A stretch of 45,669 nt of DNA from JAVBQO01 sp031548885 (GCA_031548885.1 JAVBQO010000007.1:1-45669), one strand, 5' to 3'; positions 32,027 through 43,329 are shown, counted from the stretch's first letter. A program made the numbers and translations. The notes: generated by a model not told the origin, from the sequence alone.

Positions 32027-34018
32027 ATGGTTAAACAAACAACCGATGCTGATTATGGTGCCGATCAGATTCAGGTGCTGGAAGGTCTCGAGCCAGTTCG
32101 CAAACGTCCGGGAATGTATATCGGGTCTACCGGTTATGACGGCGTTCATCACTTAATCAAAGAAATCGCCGACAACTGTGTTGATGAGGCAATAGCCGGA
32201 TATGCTACCACTGTTAAAGTTGAGATTCTCGAAGACGGCGGCTGTCGCGTCACTGACGACGGGCGCGGTATTCCGGTCGACAAACATCCAAAAACAGGCA
32301 AATCAACACTGGAAACAGTGCTGACGATTTTGCACGCCGGCGGTAAATTTGGCGGCGGCGGCTACAAAGTCTCATCGGGTCTGCACGGTGTTGGTTCGTC
32401 GGTCGTGAACGCGTTGTCGACGAAATTTATCGCCGAAGTTTCGCATGGCGGCGAGCTGTTTCGATTGGAGTTCGCCGAAGGAAAACCACAAGGCGATTTG
32501 CAAAACTTGGGCAAAACCGACATGCCGCGCGGTACACGAATCACGTTTTATCCTGACAAAACCATTTTCAAGGAGTTCGCAGAGTTCGACTACAAATGGG
32601 TGCTGGACTACCTGCGTCATCAGGCGTATTTAACCAAAGGAATTCGTGCCAAAGCCTACGATCATCGAATCGGTGACCGTTACGAATTTTACTTTGATGG
32701 CGGTATCAAGTCGTATGTCAAACACCTGAACATTGGTAAAGATGTGCTGGATGACGACATTTTCTACGTCGAACGCCAAGTCGAAGACTGTATAGTCGAA
32801 GTCGCCGTGCAGTACAACGACAGCTACAACGAAAACGTTTTGGCGTTCGCCAACAACGTATATAACCCCGATGGCGGCACGCACATTGTTGGTTTCCGCG
32901 CATCGATGACGCGCGTCGTGAACGATTACGCTCGCAAAAATGGTTTGTTAAAGGAAAAAGAAGAAAACCTGACCGGCGAAGATATTCGCGAAGGCCAAAC
33001 AGCGGTTATATTGGCAAAACTGCCCGATCCGCAATTCGAAGGCCAGACCAAAAACAAACTGGGCAACCCGGAAATGCGCCGCTATGTCGAAGGCGTAATG
33101 AACGAATATTTCGCCTACTATTTGGACGAACATCCGGCGATTGCGAAAAAAATCATCGGCAAAGCGGTCTTGGCCGCACGCGCCCGAAAAGCCGCCCGCG
33201 CAGCTCGCGAAAACGTCATCCGCAAAGGCGCGTTGGACGGTATGTCATTGCCAGGCAAACTGGCCGACTGTTCGTCAAAAGATCCGAAAAACTCGGAACT
33301 CTACATCGTCGAGGGTGATTCGGCTGGTGGTTCCGCCAAATCTGGTCGCGATAGCAAAACCCAGGCGATTTTGCCACTGCGCGGTAAAGTTCTGAACGTC
33401 GAACGCGCACGCCTAGACCGCATGCTGAACAACAACGAAATCGTGTCCCTGATCAAAGCGATGGGCGTCGGCATCGGCGACCAATTCGACATCAGTGGTT
33501 TGCGTTACGAACGCGTCGTAATCATGACCGACGCCGATGTTGACGGTTCGCACATTTCGACGCTGTTGCTGACGTTTTTCTTCCGCTATATGCCAGAAGT
33601 TATCGCCGGCGGACACATATATCTGGCGAAACCACCGCTGTTCGAATTGGTCAAACCAGGTGGCAACAAAGCCAATAACGTATTCATTTATGACGACGAC
33701 GAACTGGACAAAGTTCTAGACGAAACGATTGCGAAAAGAAAAACCGAAGGCTTGAAAGTTGACGCAAACGACAGCCGTGTCAAACAGGCTGGCTTTTCCG
33801 AACAAAAACGCTACAAAGGTTTGGGCGAAATGGACGATGTGCAGTTGTGGGACACGACAATGAACCCCGAAAATCGCGTGTTGATTCAGGTCAAAGTCAA
33901 AGATGCCGAACGCGCCGACGCGATTTTTACGAAATTGATGGGCGACCAGGTGGAGTTGCGAAAAAGCTTTATTCAGTCGCGTGCCCGATCGGCTAATTTA
34001 GAGGATTTGGATGTCTAG
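32027..34018 (+). CDS. gyrB: DNA gyrase subunit B
   Basis: 663 aa. GHKL ATPase with DNCVDEAIAGYA, DGRGIPVDKHPKTGKSTLE and GLHGVGSSVVNAL. The TOPRIM region has EGDSAGGSAKSGRD and DADVDGSHI. The C-terminus has GYRKGLGEMD-like YKGLGEMDDVQLWDTTMNPE. It supplies ATP energy and metal binding for negative supercoiling with GyrA. The length matches short GyrB proteins without the proteobacterial insert. First gene of gyrB-SRPBCC-gyrA. Confidence 0.98.
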   Translation: MVKQTTDADYGADQIQVLEGLEPVRKRPGMYIGSTGYDGVHHLIKEIADNCVDEAIAGYATTVKVEILEDGGCRVTDDGRGIPVDKHPKTGKSTLETVLTILHAGGKFGGGGYKVSSGLHGVGSSVVNALSTKFIAEVSHGGELFRLEFAEGKPQGDLQNLGKTDMPRGTRITFYPDKTIFKEFAEFDYKWVLDYLRHQAYLTKGIRAKAYDHRIGDRYEFYFDGGIKSYVKHLNIGKDVLDDDIFYVERQVEDCIVEVAVQYNDSYNENVLAFANNVYNPDGGTHIVGFRASMTRVVNDYARKNGLLKEKEENLTGEDIREGQTAVILAKLPDPQFEGQTKNKLGNPEMRRYVEGVMNEYFAYYLDEHPAIAKKIIGKAVLAARARKAARAARENVIRKGALDGMSLPGKLADCSSKDPKNSELYIVEGDSAGGSAKSGRDSKTQAILPLRGKVLNVERARLDRMLNNNEIVSLIKAMGVGIGDQFDISGLRYERVVIMTDADVDGSHISTLLLTFFFRYMPEVIAGGHIYLAKPPLFELVKPGGNKANNVFIYDDDELDKVLDETIAKRKTEGLKVDANDSRVKQAGFSEQKRYKGLGEMDDVQLWDTTMNPENRVLIQVKVKDAERADAIFTKLMGDQVELRKSFIQSRARSANLEDLDV

Positions 34019-34027
34019 GGGTTGGCT

Positions 34028-34417
34028 ATGAAAGAAAATACATTACAAGTTCATATTGATCGCCCAGTTGAAGAAGTGTTCAGGTATACGCTAGACTCAG
34101 CAAGCCTTCCAAAATGGTTTGGCAGCATTGCAGAGGAAATTGCTAACGAAACACCGGTCAAATTGGGCACGATCTTGCGAAATCGGGGATACAACTCCGA
34201 CGAGTGGAATGAAGTGAAAGTTGTCGAGTTCGTACCGAACGAATCATTTACGTTGGCGCAAACTGACGGTGCGTATCGTGTTCAGTACAAATATGTGCCG
34301 AACGATGGAGGCACTGACTTTACGTATTATGAATGGGTTGGTAGTGGTAACCTTGATAGCCCAACCGACCAGAGTGTCCTGGAGAAACTAAAATCTGAAT
34401 TGGAAGGTGATGTATGA
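34028..34417 (+). CDS. SRPBCC/START-like protein between gyrB and gyrA
   Basis: 129 aa from ATG 34028 (a TTG at 34022 would add two residues). The pattern HIDRPVEEVFRYTLDSASLPKWFGSI at the N-terminus, central strands and a C-terminal helix (DQSVLEKLKSELEG) are typical of the SRPBCC/AHSA1 helix-grip fold, which binds lipids or other hydrophobic ligands. It begins 9 bases after the gyrB stop, and its stop overlaps the gyrA ATG (ATGA), so the three genes are one translational unit. A link to gyrase is not known to me. Confidence 0.78.
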   Translation: MKENTLQVHIDRPVEEVFRYTLDSASLPKWFGSIAEEIANETPVKLGTILRNRGYNSDEWNEVKVVEFVPNESFTLAQTDGAYRVQYKYVPNDGGTDFTYYEWVGSGNLDSPTDQSVLEKLKSELEGDV

Positions 34418-36954
34418 ACGACAACGAGATCAATCCAGCAGAAGCAAACGAGCCAATCGAAGGCGAACTAATGACTGCCTCCGACGCCAATTCCAACCGC
34501 TTGGAATTTCGCACTGTCGAAGACGTCATGGAAAACAGCTTTTTCCAATATTCGATGTCGGTTATTATTGATCGTGCTTTGCCGGACGTGCGCGACGGGT
34601 TGAAACCAGTGCATCGCCGCATTCTGTACGCGATGGACCAGCGCGGCTGGCGTCACAGCTCGAAATTTACGAAATCGGCCAAAATTGTTGGTGAAGTTAT
34701 GGGTAATTATCACCCGCACGGCGACAGCGCGATTTATGATTCGATGGTGCGTTTGGCGCAGCCGTGGTCGATGCGGTATATGCTGGTCGAGGGTCAAGGG
34801 AACTTCGGTTCGATGGACGGCGACCCGGCGGCCGCATCGCGCTACACAGAGGCCAGAATGGCACGTGTCAGTTCCGATTTGTTGATGGATATCGACAAAG
34901 AAACGGTTGATTTTCGCGCAACGTACGACGCCACAAACATGGAGCCAGTGGTTTTGCCAGCAAAATTGCCAAACTTGTTGTTGAACGGACAACTGGGTAT
35001 TGCGGTCGGCATGGCAACGAATATTCCGCCGCACAACCTCGGCGAATTGGTCGACGCGTTGGTTCATTTGATCGATAATGGTGTGGATAGTACAACAATT
35101 GAAGATTTGTTGAAATATGTCAAAGGGCCAGACTTTCCAACCGGTGGCATCGTCTATGGTGGCGCACCAATGAAACAGGCATATCTGACCGGTCGCGGCG
35201 GAATCACCGTTCGCGCCGTAGCGAATATTGAAGAAACCAAAAAAGGTCGTCACCAGATAATTGTTACCGAAATGCCGTATGGTGTAAATAAAGCAACACT
35301 TATCGAGCGTATCGCCGATCTGGTCAAAGACAAAAAAATCGTGGCGATTTCTGACCTACGCGATGAATCGGCACGCGGCAAAGTTCGCGTGGTTATTGAG
35401 TTGAAAAAGGACGCTTACCCGAAAAAAGTGTTGAATCAATTGTACAAATTGACGTCGCTGCAGACCAGTTTCCACTACAATATGTTGGCGCTGATCGACG
35501 GTATTCAGCCGCGAATTTTGGGCCTCGAGGAGATATTAAACGAATATCTGAAGCATCGCCAATCGGTGGTGCGTCGCCGCACGGAATTTGAACTGCGAAA
35601 AGCCAAAGAGCGTGCGCATATTTTGGAAGGTTTGAAAATCGCGCTGGATCACATCGACGAAGTGATTAAATTGATTCGTGCGTCGAAATCATACGATGAA
35701 GCGAAAAATGGTTTGATGGAGAAATTCAAGCTGAGCGAGATCCAGTCGCAAGCGATTTTGGCGATGCAACTTCGCAAACTTACCGGTTTGGAACGTCAGG
35801 CGATCGAGGACGAATTGGCTGAACTTCGCAAATTGATTGCGGAATTGGAAGCGATTTTGGCCGACGAGCAAAAGATTTTGGAAATCATCAAAACAGAATT
35901 GTTGGAGATGAGAGAGAAGTACGGCGACGACCGCCGAACGCAAATCATCAATCACGAACTCGGCAAATTCAGCGACGAGGAATTGATTCCAGAGGAGAAC
36001 GTCGTTGTTTTACTTACAACGGAAAATTACATTAAACGCACATTAATGACTGATTATCGTCGCCAAAACAGGGGTGGAAAAGGCAAACGAGGCTTGACGA
36101 CAAAAGAAATGGATGTTGTCGATCAGCTTGTGACGTGCAACACGCACGACTGGCTGCTGTTTTTCACGAACAAGGGTCGCGTTTTCCGCCTGAAGGCGTA
36201 CGAGGTTCCGGCGGCGAGCTTGCAAGCCAAAGGTGTCGCGGCGGTTAATTTATTGCAACTGCAGCCCGAGGAAACAATCACGTCTATTGTCAAATTGGAC
36301 AAAGATCACGATAGCGAGGGTTATCTGTTTATGACGACGCTGAATGGCACAATCAAAAAAACAGCGGTCAAAGATTACGCGAATATTCGCCAATCTGGTC
36401 TGATCGCGATCAAATTGGACGATGGCGACGAACTACGTTGGATTCGATTGTCATCTGGTAGCGATGACGTTGTTATTTCAACAATGTTTGGTCAAGCGAT
36501 CCGATTTAGCGAAACCGAATCACGTGCGATGGGTCGTGCGGCTCGCGGAGTACGCGGCATTCGTTTGCGTCCGGGCGACCGCGTGGTTGGTATGGACTTG
36601 GCCGAAGAAGGCCGAAATTTATTAGTGATTAGCGAAAAAGGCTACGGCAAAATGACCAAAGTTACGAATTTCCCGGCGCACAAGCGCGGCGGCGTCGGCA
36701 TCAAAGCGGCGGTTGTGACTGCGAAAACTGGCAATATCATCACGGTGCGTGCATTGGACGCGACGGCTAGCGAAATCTTGGCCATCAGCGACAAAGGTCA
36801 GACGATTCGCGTTGGTCTGGAGGATATTCCGACACTCGGTCGTACCACACAGGGTGTGCGCATCATGAAAATGAACGACAGCGATTTGGTGGCGTCGGTC
36901 GGATTGATTCCCGAACAGACCGAAGAATTGAAGGAAGAATCGACGGAGAATTAG
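34414..36954 (+). CDS. gyrA: DNA gyrase subunit A
   Basis: 846 aa. The N-terminal breakage-reunion domain has SVIIDRALPDVRDGLKPVHR and SRYTEARM with catalytic Tyr144. A coiled-coil region lies at about 380-500. The C-terminal beta-pinwheel starts with QNRGGKGKRG, a GyrA-box variant (consensus QRRGGKG). The box identifies this as gyrase rather than topoisomerase IV. About 20 extra residues precede the usual start. Quinolone-region residues just before the tyrosine are HGDSAIYD. Overlaps the SRPBCC gene by 4 bases. Confidence 0.98.
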   Translation: MNDNEINPAEANEPIEGELMTASDANSNRLEFRTVEDVMENSFFQYSMSVIIDRALPDVRDGLKPVHRRILYAMDQRGWRHSSKFTKSAKIVGEVMGNYHPHGDSAIYDSMVRLAQPWSMRYMLVEGQGNFGSMDGDPAAASRYTEARMARVSSDLLMDIDKETVDFRATYDATNMEPVVLPAKLPNLLLNGQLGIAVGMATNIPPHNLGELVDALVHLIDNGVDSTTIEDLLKYVKGPDFPTGGIVYGGAPMKQAYLTGRGGITVRAVANIEETKKGRHQIIVTEMPYGVNKATLIERIADLVKDKKIVAISDLRDESARGKVRVVIELKKDAYPKKVLNQLYKLTSLQTSFHYNMLALIDGIQPRILGLEEILNEYLKHRQSVVRRRTEFELRKAKERAHILEGLKIALDHIDEVIKLIRASKSYDEAKNGLMEKFKLSEIQSQAILAMQLRKLTGLERQAIEDELAELRKLIAELEAILADEQKILEIIKTELLEMREKYGDDRRTQIINHELGKFSDEELIPEENVVVLLTTENYIKRTLMTDYRRQNRGGKGKRGLTTKEMDVVDQLVTCNTHDWLLFFTNKGRVFRLKAYEVPAASLQAKGVAAVNLLQLQPEETITSIVKLDKDHDSEGYLFMTTLNGTIKKTAVKDYANIRQSGLIAIKLDDGDELRWIRLSSGSDDVVISTMFGQAIRFSETESRAMGRAARGVRGIRLRPGDRVVGMDLAEEGRNLLVISEKGYGKMTKVTNFPAHKRGGVGIKAAVVTAKTGNIITVRALDATASEILAISDKGQTIRVGLEDIPTLGRTTQGVRIMKMNDSDLVASVGLIPEQTEELKEESTEN

Positions 36955-36957
36955 TCG

Positions 36958-37389
36958 ATGGAGTGGTTGTACCCCTATATCATCGCAGCGATTGCGGCCG
37001 ACGTATTGGCGCAAGGTACGAAAGTTGTGATCGCTATGATCCAGGGGCGGATGGTGGGGTGGCGGAGCTTTTTCAAATCAGGCCGCATGCCGAGCGCACA
37101 CACGGCAACGACAGTAGCGTTGGCGACGAGCATCGGTTGTATCGAGGGCTTTGGATCGGCGATTTTCGCAGTGGCGGCCACATTCACGGTGTTTTTGGCG
37201 TATGACGCGATGCGGGTGCGGCGTGCGGTTGGCGAACAGGGCGAGGCGCTTGACGTGTTGATTGCGAAATCGGGTGCGAATATCGATCAGCCGTACTATG
37301 CACGCGGCCACAAACCATTGGAAGTTTTCGTTGGCGGACTGGTCGGCGTATCTGTTGGATTGATCGTTGCGTTTTTCGCAACAAAATAG
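36958..37389 (+). CDS. Divergent PAP2-family membrane protein
   Basis: 143 aa. FKSGRMPSAHTATTVAL and YYARGHKPLEVFVGG are the motifs of the DUF212/divergent PAP2 family, with helices at about 5-24, 45-82 and 118-140. Classical PAP2 proteins dephosphorylate lipid pyrophosphates; the activity of this branch is uncertain. It follows gyrA by 3 bases and is probably co-transcribed. Confidence 0.85.
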   Translation: MEWLYPYIIAAIAADVLAQGTKVVIAMIQGRMVGWRSFFKSGRMPSAHTATTVALATSIGCIEGFGSAIFAVAATFTVFLAYDAMRVRRAVGEQGEALDVLIAKSGANIDQPYYARGHKPLEVFVGGLVGVSVGLIVAFFATK

Positions 37390-37402
37390 TTTGCGAAAAG
37401 TG

Positions 37403-37432
37403 TTGACAGGCGCAGGTCAAATGCGATACGAT
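37403..37432 (+). promoter_or_regulatory. Promoter of the 16S rRNA gene
   Basis: -35 TTGACA (37403-37408), 18-base spacer, -10 TACGAT (37427-37432). It is directly preceded by a TTTGCGAAAA word. The leader to mature 16S is about 140 bases. Confidence 0.75.
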
Positions 37433-37492
37433 GTCTATCAGTCTAACGCGAGAGAGTAAAACCTAGAGTGTTAAGATTGCATATTTACAATT

Positions 37493-37503
37493 AATAGTGC
37501 AAG
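37493..37503 (+). other. 5' strand of a predicted 16S processing helix
   Basis: AATAGTGCAAG is perfectly complementary to CTTGCACTATT at 39339-39349; two more pairs, one a G-U, extend it. The helix would bracket the whole 16S gene, as RNase III processing stems do. Confidence 0.7.
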
Positions 37504-37580
37504 TCAATTTCGTCAGCATCTTTTATGTTTTTGTGAGAAATCACGGAACTCGGAATCACTAAGTAATTAGCGATCCAATT

Positions 37581-39175
<1,595 letters not shown>

Positions 39176-39338
39176 CTAGGGAGAATGATGCCAACATGTC
39201 GAGTAATCACATGTTGAGCTAGGTCGGTCTCGTGTTTCGTTTCTATTGAAACTTTGCGAAACACTTTTGTTCCAAATCTCTACGGATTGTTTGGAAGAGA
39301 CGAAAGTTTCAAAACCTTAAGATAATGACTGAAATGGG

Positions 39339-39349
39339 CTTGCACTATT
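39339..39349 (+). other. 3' strand of the predicted 16S processing helix
   Basis: CTTGCACTATT, complementary to 37493-37503. The trailer also contains a hairpin CAACATGT/ACATGTTG near 39192-39216. Confidence 0.7.
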
Positions 39350-39364
39350 GGTTGTAAATCAGGA

Positions 39365-39388
39365 ATCGTCGCGATAGCGGCGATTTTT
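39365..39388 (+). terminator. Terminator of the 16S transcript
   Basis: ATCGTCGC-GATA-GCGGCGAT stem followed by TTTT. It ends the 16S unit about 190 bases after the mature RNA, confirming it is not part of a 16S-23S-5S operon. The remaining bases to arcA hold only its promoter. Confidence 0.75.
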
Positions 39389-39468
39389 GATTGCGAAAAT
39401 ACGCTTTGGTAAAAATGGCGATTGTATTTCTCGGCAGAAGTGCTAAAATTATTACCATAAGCGTGGCG

Positions 39469-39474
39469 TATAAT
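39469..39474 (+). promoter_or_regulatory. -10 box of the arc operon
   Basis: TATAAT, 21 bases before ATG 39496, with AGGAG in between. No -35 consensus and no clear ArgR or CRP-type site is visible. Confidence 0.6.
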
Positions 39475-39495
39475 TAAACAAAAACAGGAGTGGGT

Positions 39496-40734
39496 ATGGG
39501 CGATTCGCCGTTACATATAACATCGGAAATCGGCAAACTAAAAACGGTGTTGCTGCACCGGCCGGGATACGAGCTGGAGAACTTAACTCCAGACTATCTG
39601 ACGGATTTGTTGTTCGACGACATTCCGTATCTGGACGTGGCACAGCAGGAGCACGACCGGTTTGCGCAGGTCTTGCGTGATCGCGGCGTCGAAGTTTTGT
39701 ATTTGGACCAAATGGTCACCGAGGCTTTGGTGGGCGACGAAATCAAAATCAAATTCGTCGACGAAATGCTACGAAATTCCAAACAGGAAGATCGTCGCGC
39801 GACGCAGGCGCTCCGCGAATATTTGTTGTCGATGGAAACGAACGATATGATTCGCAAAATCATGGCGGGCGTTCGCAAAGACGAGCTGCATTTGGCTAGC
39901 GGCGGCGTCAAACAATTGCACGAAATGTTGGGCAATACCTATCCGTTTTATCTGGATCCGATGCCGAACCTGTATTTTACGCGCGACCCAGCGGCAACGA
40001 TCGGCGGCGGATTGACGATTAACAAAATGCATTATCCGGCACGACGTCGTGAATCGCTATTCATGAAGTATATTATTCAGCACCACCCGCGATTTAGCGG
40101 CCACGGCATTCCGGTGTGGTATGGTCGCGACAACAAATTCAGCATCGAAGGCGGCGACGAATTGGTGCTGAGCAGCGAGGTTGTGGCGATCGGCATTTCG
40201 CAGCGCACAACGGCGGAAGCGATCGAAACGATGGCGGCGAAACTGCTGGCTGAATCTGATTTCAAAAAAGTCGTGGCGATCGAGATCCCGAAATCGCACG
40301 CGTTCATGCATCTGGACACGGTATTCACGATGGTCGATTATGACAAATTCACGATTCACCCGGAAATCCAGGACGCGCACGGCAAAATGAATATTTTTAT
40401 CCTGTCGCGAAATCCGGAAAATGGCCAAATCGATATTGATCACCGTCAGGATATTGTCGAGGTGTTGTGCGAAGTGCTACACAAAGATCACATCGTATTG
40501 CTGCCATGCGGCGGCGGCGATGTGATTGCAGCGGCCCGCGAACAGTGGAACGACGGCTCGAACACGCTGGCGATCGCACCGGGCGTGGTTGTGACGTATG
40601 ATCGCAATTATGTGTCGAATCAGTTGATGCGCGAACATGGGCTGGAAGTGATCGAAGTTCCGGGCGCCGAGCTGGGGCGTGGTCGTGGCGGCCCGCGCTG
40701 TATGTCGATGCCGCTGGTGCGGGAGGATATTTAG
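39496..40734 (+). CDS. arcA: Arginine deiminase
   Basis: 412 aa from ATG 39496 (AGGAG 5 bases before; GTG 39490 would add two residues). Converts L-arginine to citrulline and ammonia. FTRDPA and EGGDELVL carry substrate residues, HLDTVFTMVD the catalytic His, and GGPRCMSMPL the nucleophile Cys402, ten residues from the end as usual. First gene of arcA-arcB-arcD-arcC; the arcB ATG follows its stop with no gap. The pathway yields ATP and raises pH, and has been reported in host-associated Saccharibacteria. Confidence 0.97.
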   Translation: MGDSPLHITSEIGKLKTVLLHRPGYELENLTPDYLTDLLFDDIPYLDVAQQEHDRFAQVLRDRGVEVLYLDQMVTEALVGDEIKIKFVDEMLRNSKQEDRRATQALREYLLSMETNDMIRKIMAGVRKDELHLASGGVKQLHEMLGNTYPFYLDPMPNLYFTRDPAATIGGGLTINKMHYPARRRESLFMKYIIQHHPRFSGHGIPVWYGRDNKFSIEGGDELVLSSEVVAIGISQRTTAEAIETMAAKLLAESDFKKVVAIEIPKSHAFMHLDTVFTMVDYDKFTIHPEIQDAHGKMNIFILSRNPENGQIDIDHRQDIVEVLCEVLHKDHIVLLPCGGGDVIAAAREQWNDGSNTLAIAPGVVVTYDRNYVSNQLMREHGLEVIEVPGAELGRGRGGPRCMSMPLVREDI

Positions 40735-41721
40735 ATGGCGCAGAATCTAAAAGGTCGTTCATTGCTGACACTGGAGAACTATTCGCCAGAGGAAATTCGA
40801 TTACTGCTTGATGCGTCGCACGGATACAAACAGTTGAAGCGTGCCGGCACGCCGCACGAAATTCATCGTGGCAAATCAATTGCGCTGCTGTTCGAAAAAA
40901 CTTCGACGCGGACGCGCTGTGCGTTCGAGGTCGCAGCAACTGATTTGGGAATGCAGGCGAAATACTTGGGCAAAGACGATATTCAACTCGGCAAGAAAGA
41001 AACCACCGAAGATACCGCGAAAGTTTTGGGCCGTATGTTCGATGGCATAGAATTTCGCGGATTTTCGCATTCGACAGTGGAGGAATTGGCGAAATATGCT
41101 GGTGTGCCAGTGTGGAATGGCTTGACCGACGAATTCCATCCAACGCAGATCCTGGCTGATTTCATGACAATCGAGGAACACGTTGGCGGGCTAAAAGGAA
41201 CAAAATTAGTGTTCATCGGCGACGGTAGAAATAACATGGCCAACAGTTTAATTGTTGGCGCTGCGAAAATGGGCGTGAATTTGACGATTATCGCGCCCGA
41301 CGAATTGTGGCCGGACGATGCGCTGATGAACAGTATCACTGACGACATGGTTGAAAGTGGCGCGGACATTCGCGTGACGAACAGCCTGGTTGGCGTTGAC
41401 GGTGCAGACGTGATTTACACCGATGTTTGGGTGTCGATGGGCGAGGAAGACAAGTTCGCGGAGCGTATCAAACAGTTGCGGGATTACCAAGTCAACATGG
41501 ACGTGATTCGTGCGACCAATAATCCGAACGTCAAATTTATGCATTGTTTGCCGGCCTTTCACGATACCAAAACAGAGGTCGGGCAGCAGATTCACGAAAA
41601 ATATGGTTTAGACGCAATGGAAGTGACGGACGAGGTTTTTCGCAGTCGTCATTCGATTGCGTTTGACCAAGCGGAAAATCGCATGCACACGATCAAAGCG
41701 GTCATGGCGTTGACGCTTTGA
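40735..41721 (+). CDS. arcB: Ornithine carbamoyltransferase (catabolic)
   Basis: 328 aa. STRTR at 57-61 binds carbamoyl phosphate, NGLTDEFHPTQ is conserved in ornithine carbamoyltransferases, and HCLP at 270-273 completes the active site. In this operon it runs in the phosphorolytic direction: citrulline plus phosphate to ornithine and carbamoyl phosphate. The start codon directly follows the arcA stop (TAGATG), so translation is coupled. Confidence 0.95.
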   Translation: MAQNLKGRSLLTLENYSPEEIRLLLDASHGYKQLKRAGTPHEIHRGKSIALLFEKTSTRTRCAFEVAATDLGMQAKYLGKDDIQLGKKETTEDTAKVLGRMFDGIEFRGFSHSTVEELAKYAGVPVWNGLTDEFHPTQILADFMTIEEHVGGLKGTKLVFIGDGRNNMANSLIVGAAKMGVNLTIIAPDELWPDDALMNSITDDMVESGADIRVTNSLVGVDGADVIYTDVWVSMGEEDKFAERIKQLRDYQVNMDVIRATNNPNVKFMHCLPAFHDTKTEVGQQIHEKYGLDAMEVTDEVFRSRHSIAFDQAENRMHTIKAVMALTL

Positions 41722-41726
41722 CAACG

Positions 41727-41751
41727 ATTCCGGGTTCGCGCCCGGAATTTT
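41727..41751 (+). terminator. Weak terminator or attenuator between arcB and arcD
   Basis: ATTCCGGG-TTCGCG-CCCGGAAT stem followed by only TTTC. It could lower expression of arcD-arcC relative to arcA-arcB. Confidence 0.5.
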
Positions 41752-41793
41752 CAACGGATAATTATCATTTCGCAAAGTTAAAATAACAAATCG

Positions 41794-41824
41794 CATGGAT
41801 TCTGAATCAAGTTCGGAATGACAG
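41794..41824 (-). repeat. Dispersed intergenic repeat of the HSELDSES type
   Basis: On the minus strand it reads CTGTCATTCCGAACTTGATT then CAGAATCCATG. In one frame it translates to CHSELDSESM, a string I recognise from many unrelated bacterial genomes, where such repeats are mis-annotated as small proteins. Single copy here, upstream of arcD. Confidence 0.55.
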
Positions 41825-41846
41825 CGGAGGAGGCAGACGAAAAGAA

Positions 41847-43325
41847 ATGGCAAAAATAAAAGTTACCGAACATGTGAAAGGGCGGCTGAAGGATCCGAAA
41901 CTCGGGTTATTGTCATTGTCGGCGTTGGTGGTCGGATCGATTATCGGAACCGGCGTGTTCAACTTGGTCAAACAGATGGCCGACGGGTCAAGCCCGATGG
42001 CGGTTGTAATTGCGTGGGTAATTGCGGGTATCGGATTTGGTTCGCTCGCGCTGCTGTTCTACAGCTTGAATAAAAAACGCCCAGATTTGGAAGCTGGCGT
42101 TGTGACATATGCCGAAACCGGATTCGGCAAATTCATGGGATTCAACAGCGCATGGGGTTATTGGATTTCGGCGTGGATCGGTAACGTTGCATATGCGACG
42201 TTTATGTTTAGTGCGCTCGGATATTTCTTTAGTGTGTTCGGCGACGGCACGAATCTGCTGTCGGTGATCGGCGCTTCGATAATGTTGTGGCTGGTGGTGA
42301 CGTTGATTCTGTCGGGAATCAAAAACGCTAGCTTTATGAATATCATTGTGACGATTGCGAAAATTGTTCCGCTGTTGATTTTTATCGTGGCGGTTATCGC
42401 AGCGTTCAAAGTTGACATATTCAACTCTGATATTTGGGGCACCGCGATGCAGAATGGCAGTTTGCAATGGGGTGACTTGATCAACCAAGTAAAAGGCACG
42501 ATGCTCGCGACAGTTTTCGCGTTTATCGGCATCGAAGGCGCGGTGGTGTTCAGTGGTCGCGCCAAAAATCGCAAGAATGTCGGCAAAGCAACGGCGCTTG
42601 GTTTTCTGACAGTTCTGGCGATGTACGTCTTGATTACTGTTTTGTCATTTGGCGTCATGACGGCGCCGGAATTGGCTAATTTGCCGGATCCAGCGATGGC
42701 GTATCTATTGGAAAGCATTGTTGGCAAGTGGGGCGCGACTTTGATAAACTTGGGTGCAATCATTTCGGTGGCGGGCGTTTGGCTGGCGTGGACGTTGTAC
42801 GCAACGGAAATTCCATATCGCGCCGCAGTAAAAGGCGTCTTTCCGAAAGCTTTCGCAAAGGAAACCAAAAGAAATGTGCCATGGGTGTCATTGGTTGTTA
42901 CATCTGTTGTGACACAGATTTTCATCTTGTCGTTCCTGGTTAGCGACAGTCCGTACAATTTGATGTTTAGCCTGTGTTCATCAATGATTCTGTTGCCATA
43001 TCTGTTTTCGGCGCTGTTTCAAGTCAAAGAATGGTGGACAACGAAACACGGCACAAAAGGCCGCGGCTGGAATATCATTGTCGGTTTGGTCGGTACGATT
43101 TACGCGATTTGGCTGCTGTACGCTGGTGGTGTTGAATACTTATTGACGATGATTATTCTATATGCGCTGGGTGTTTTCGTATTTATCTGGTCGCGAAAAG
43201 GCGCTGGTGCGAAAAAAGTCTTTACAAAAGCCGAATTGGTTATCGCAGTGCTGTTGCTGGCGGTCGGCGTTTACGCGACGTATTGGATGGTCGCAATGGG
43301 CGGCTACACGTCGCTGGTAGGATAA
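41847..43325 (+). CDS. arcD: Arginine/ornithine antiporter
   Basis: 492 aa, about 12-13 membrane helices. LSLSALVVGSIIGTGVFNL at the first helix is the APC-family GSIIGTG substrate motif. Further helices run through to the C-terminus. Imports arginine in exchange for ornithine at no energy cost, feeding arcA. GGAGGAGG lies 13 bases before the ATG. Specificity is inferred from the operon. Confidence 0.93.
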   Translation: MAKIKVTEHVKGRLKDPKLGLLSLSALVVGSIIGTGVFNLVKQMADGSSPMAVVIAWVIAGIGFGSLALLFYSLNKKRPDLEAGVVTYAETGFGKFMGFNSAWGYWISAWIGNVAYATFMFSALGYFFSVFGDGTNLLSVIGASIMLWLVVTLILSGIKNASFMNIIVTIAKIVPLLIFIVAVIAAFKVDIFNSDIWGTAMQNGSLQWGDLINQVKGTMLATVFAFIGIEGAVVFSGRAKNRKNVGKATALGFLTVLAMYVLITVLSFGVMTAPELANLPDPAMAYLLESIVGKWGATLINLGAIISVAGVWLAWTLYATEIPYRAAVKGVFPKAFAKETKRNVPWVSLVVTSVVTQIFILSFLVSDSPYNLMFSLCSSMILLPYLFSALFQVKEWWTTKHGTKGRGWNIIVGLVGTIYAIWLLYAGGVEYLLTMIILYALGVFVFIWSRKGAGAKKVFTKAELVIAVLLLAVGVYATYWMVAMGGYTSLVG

Positions 43326-43329
43326 GAAG

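Noticed and set aside
39200..39360. Search for 23S or spacer tRNA after 16S
   Set aside because: No tRNA cloverleaf or 23S start; a terminator follows instead.
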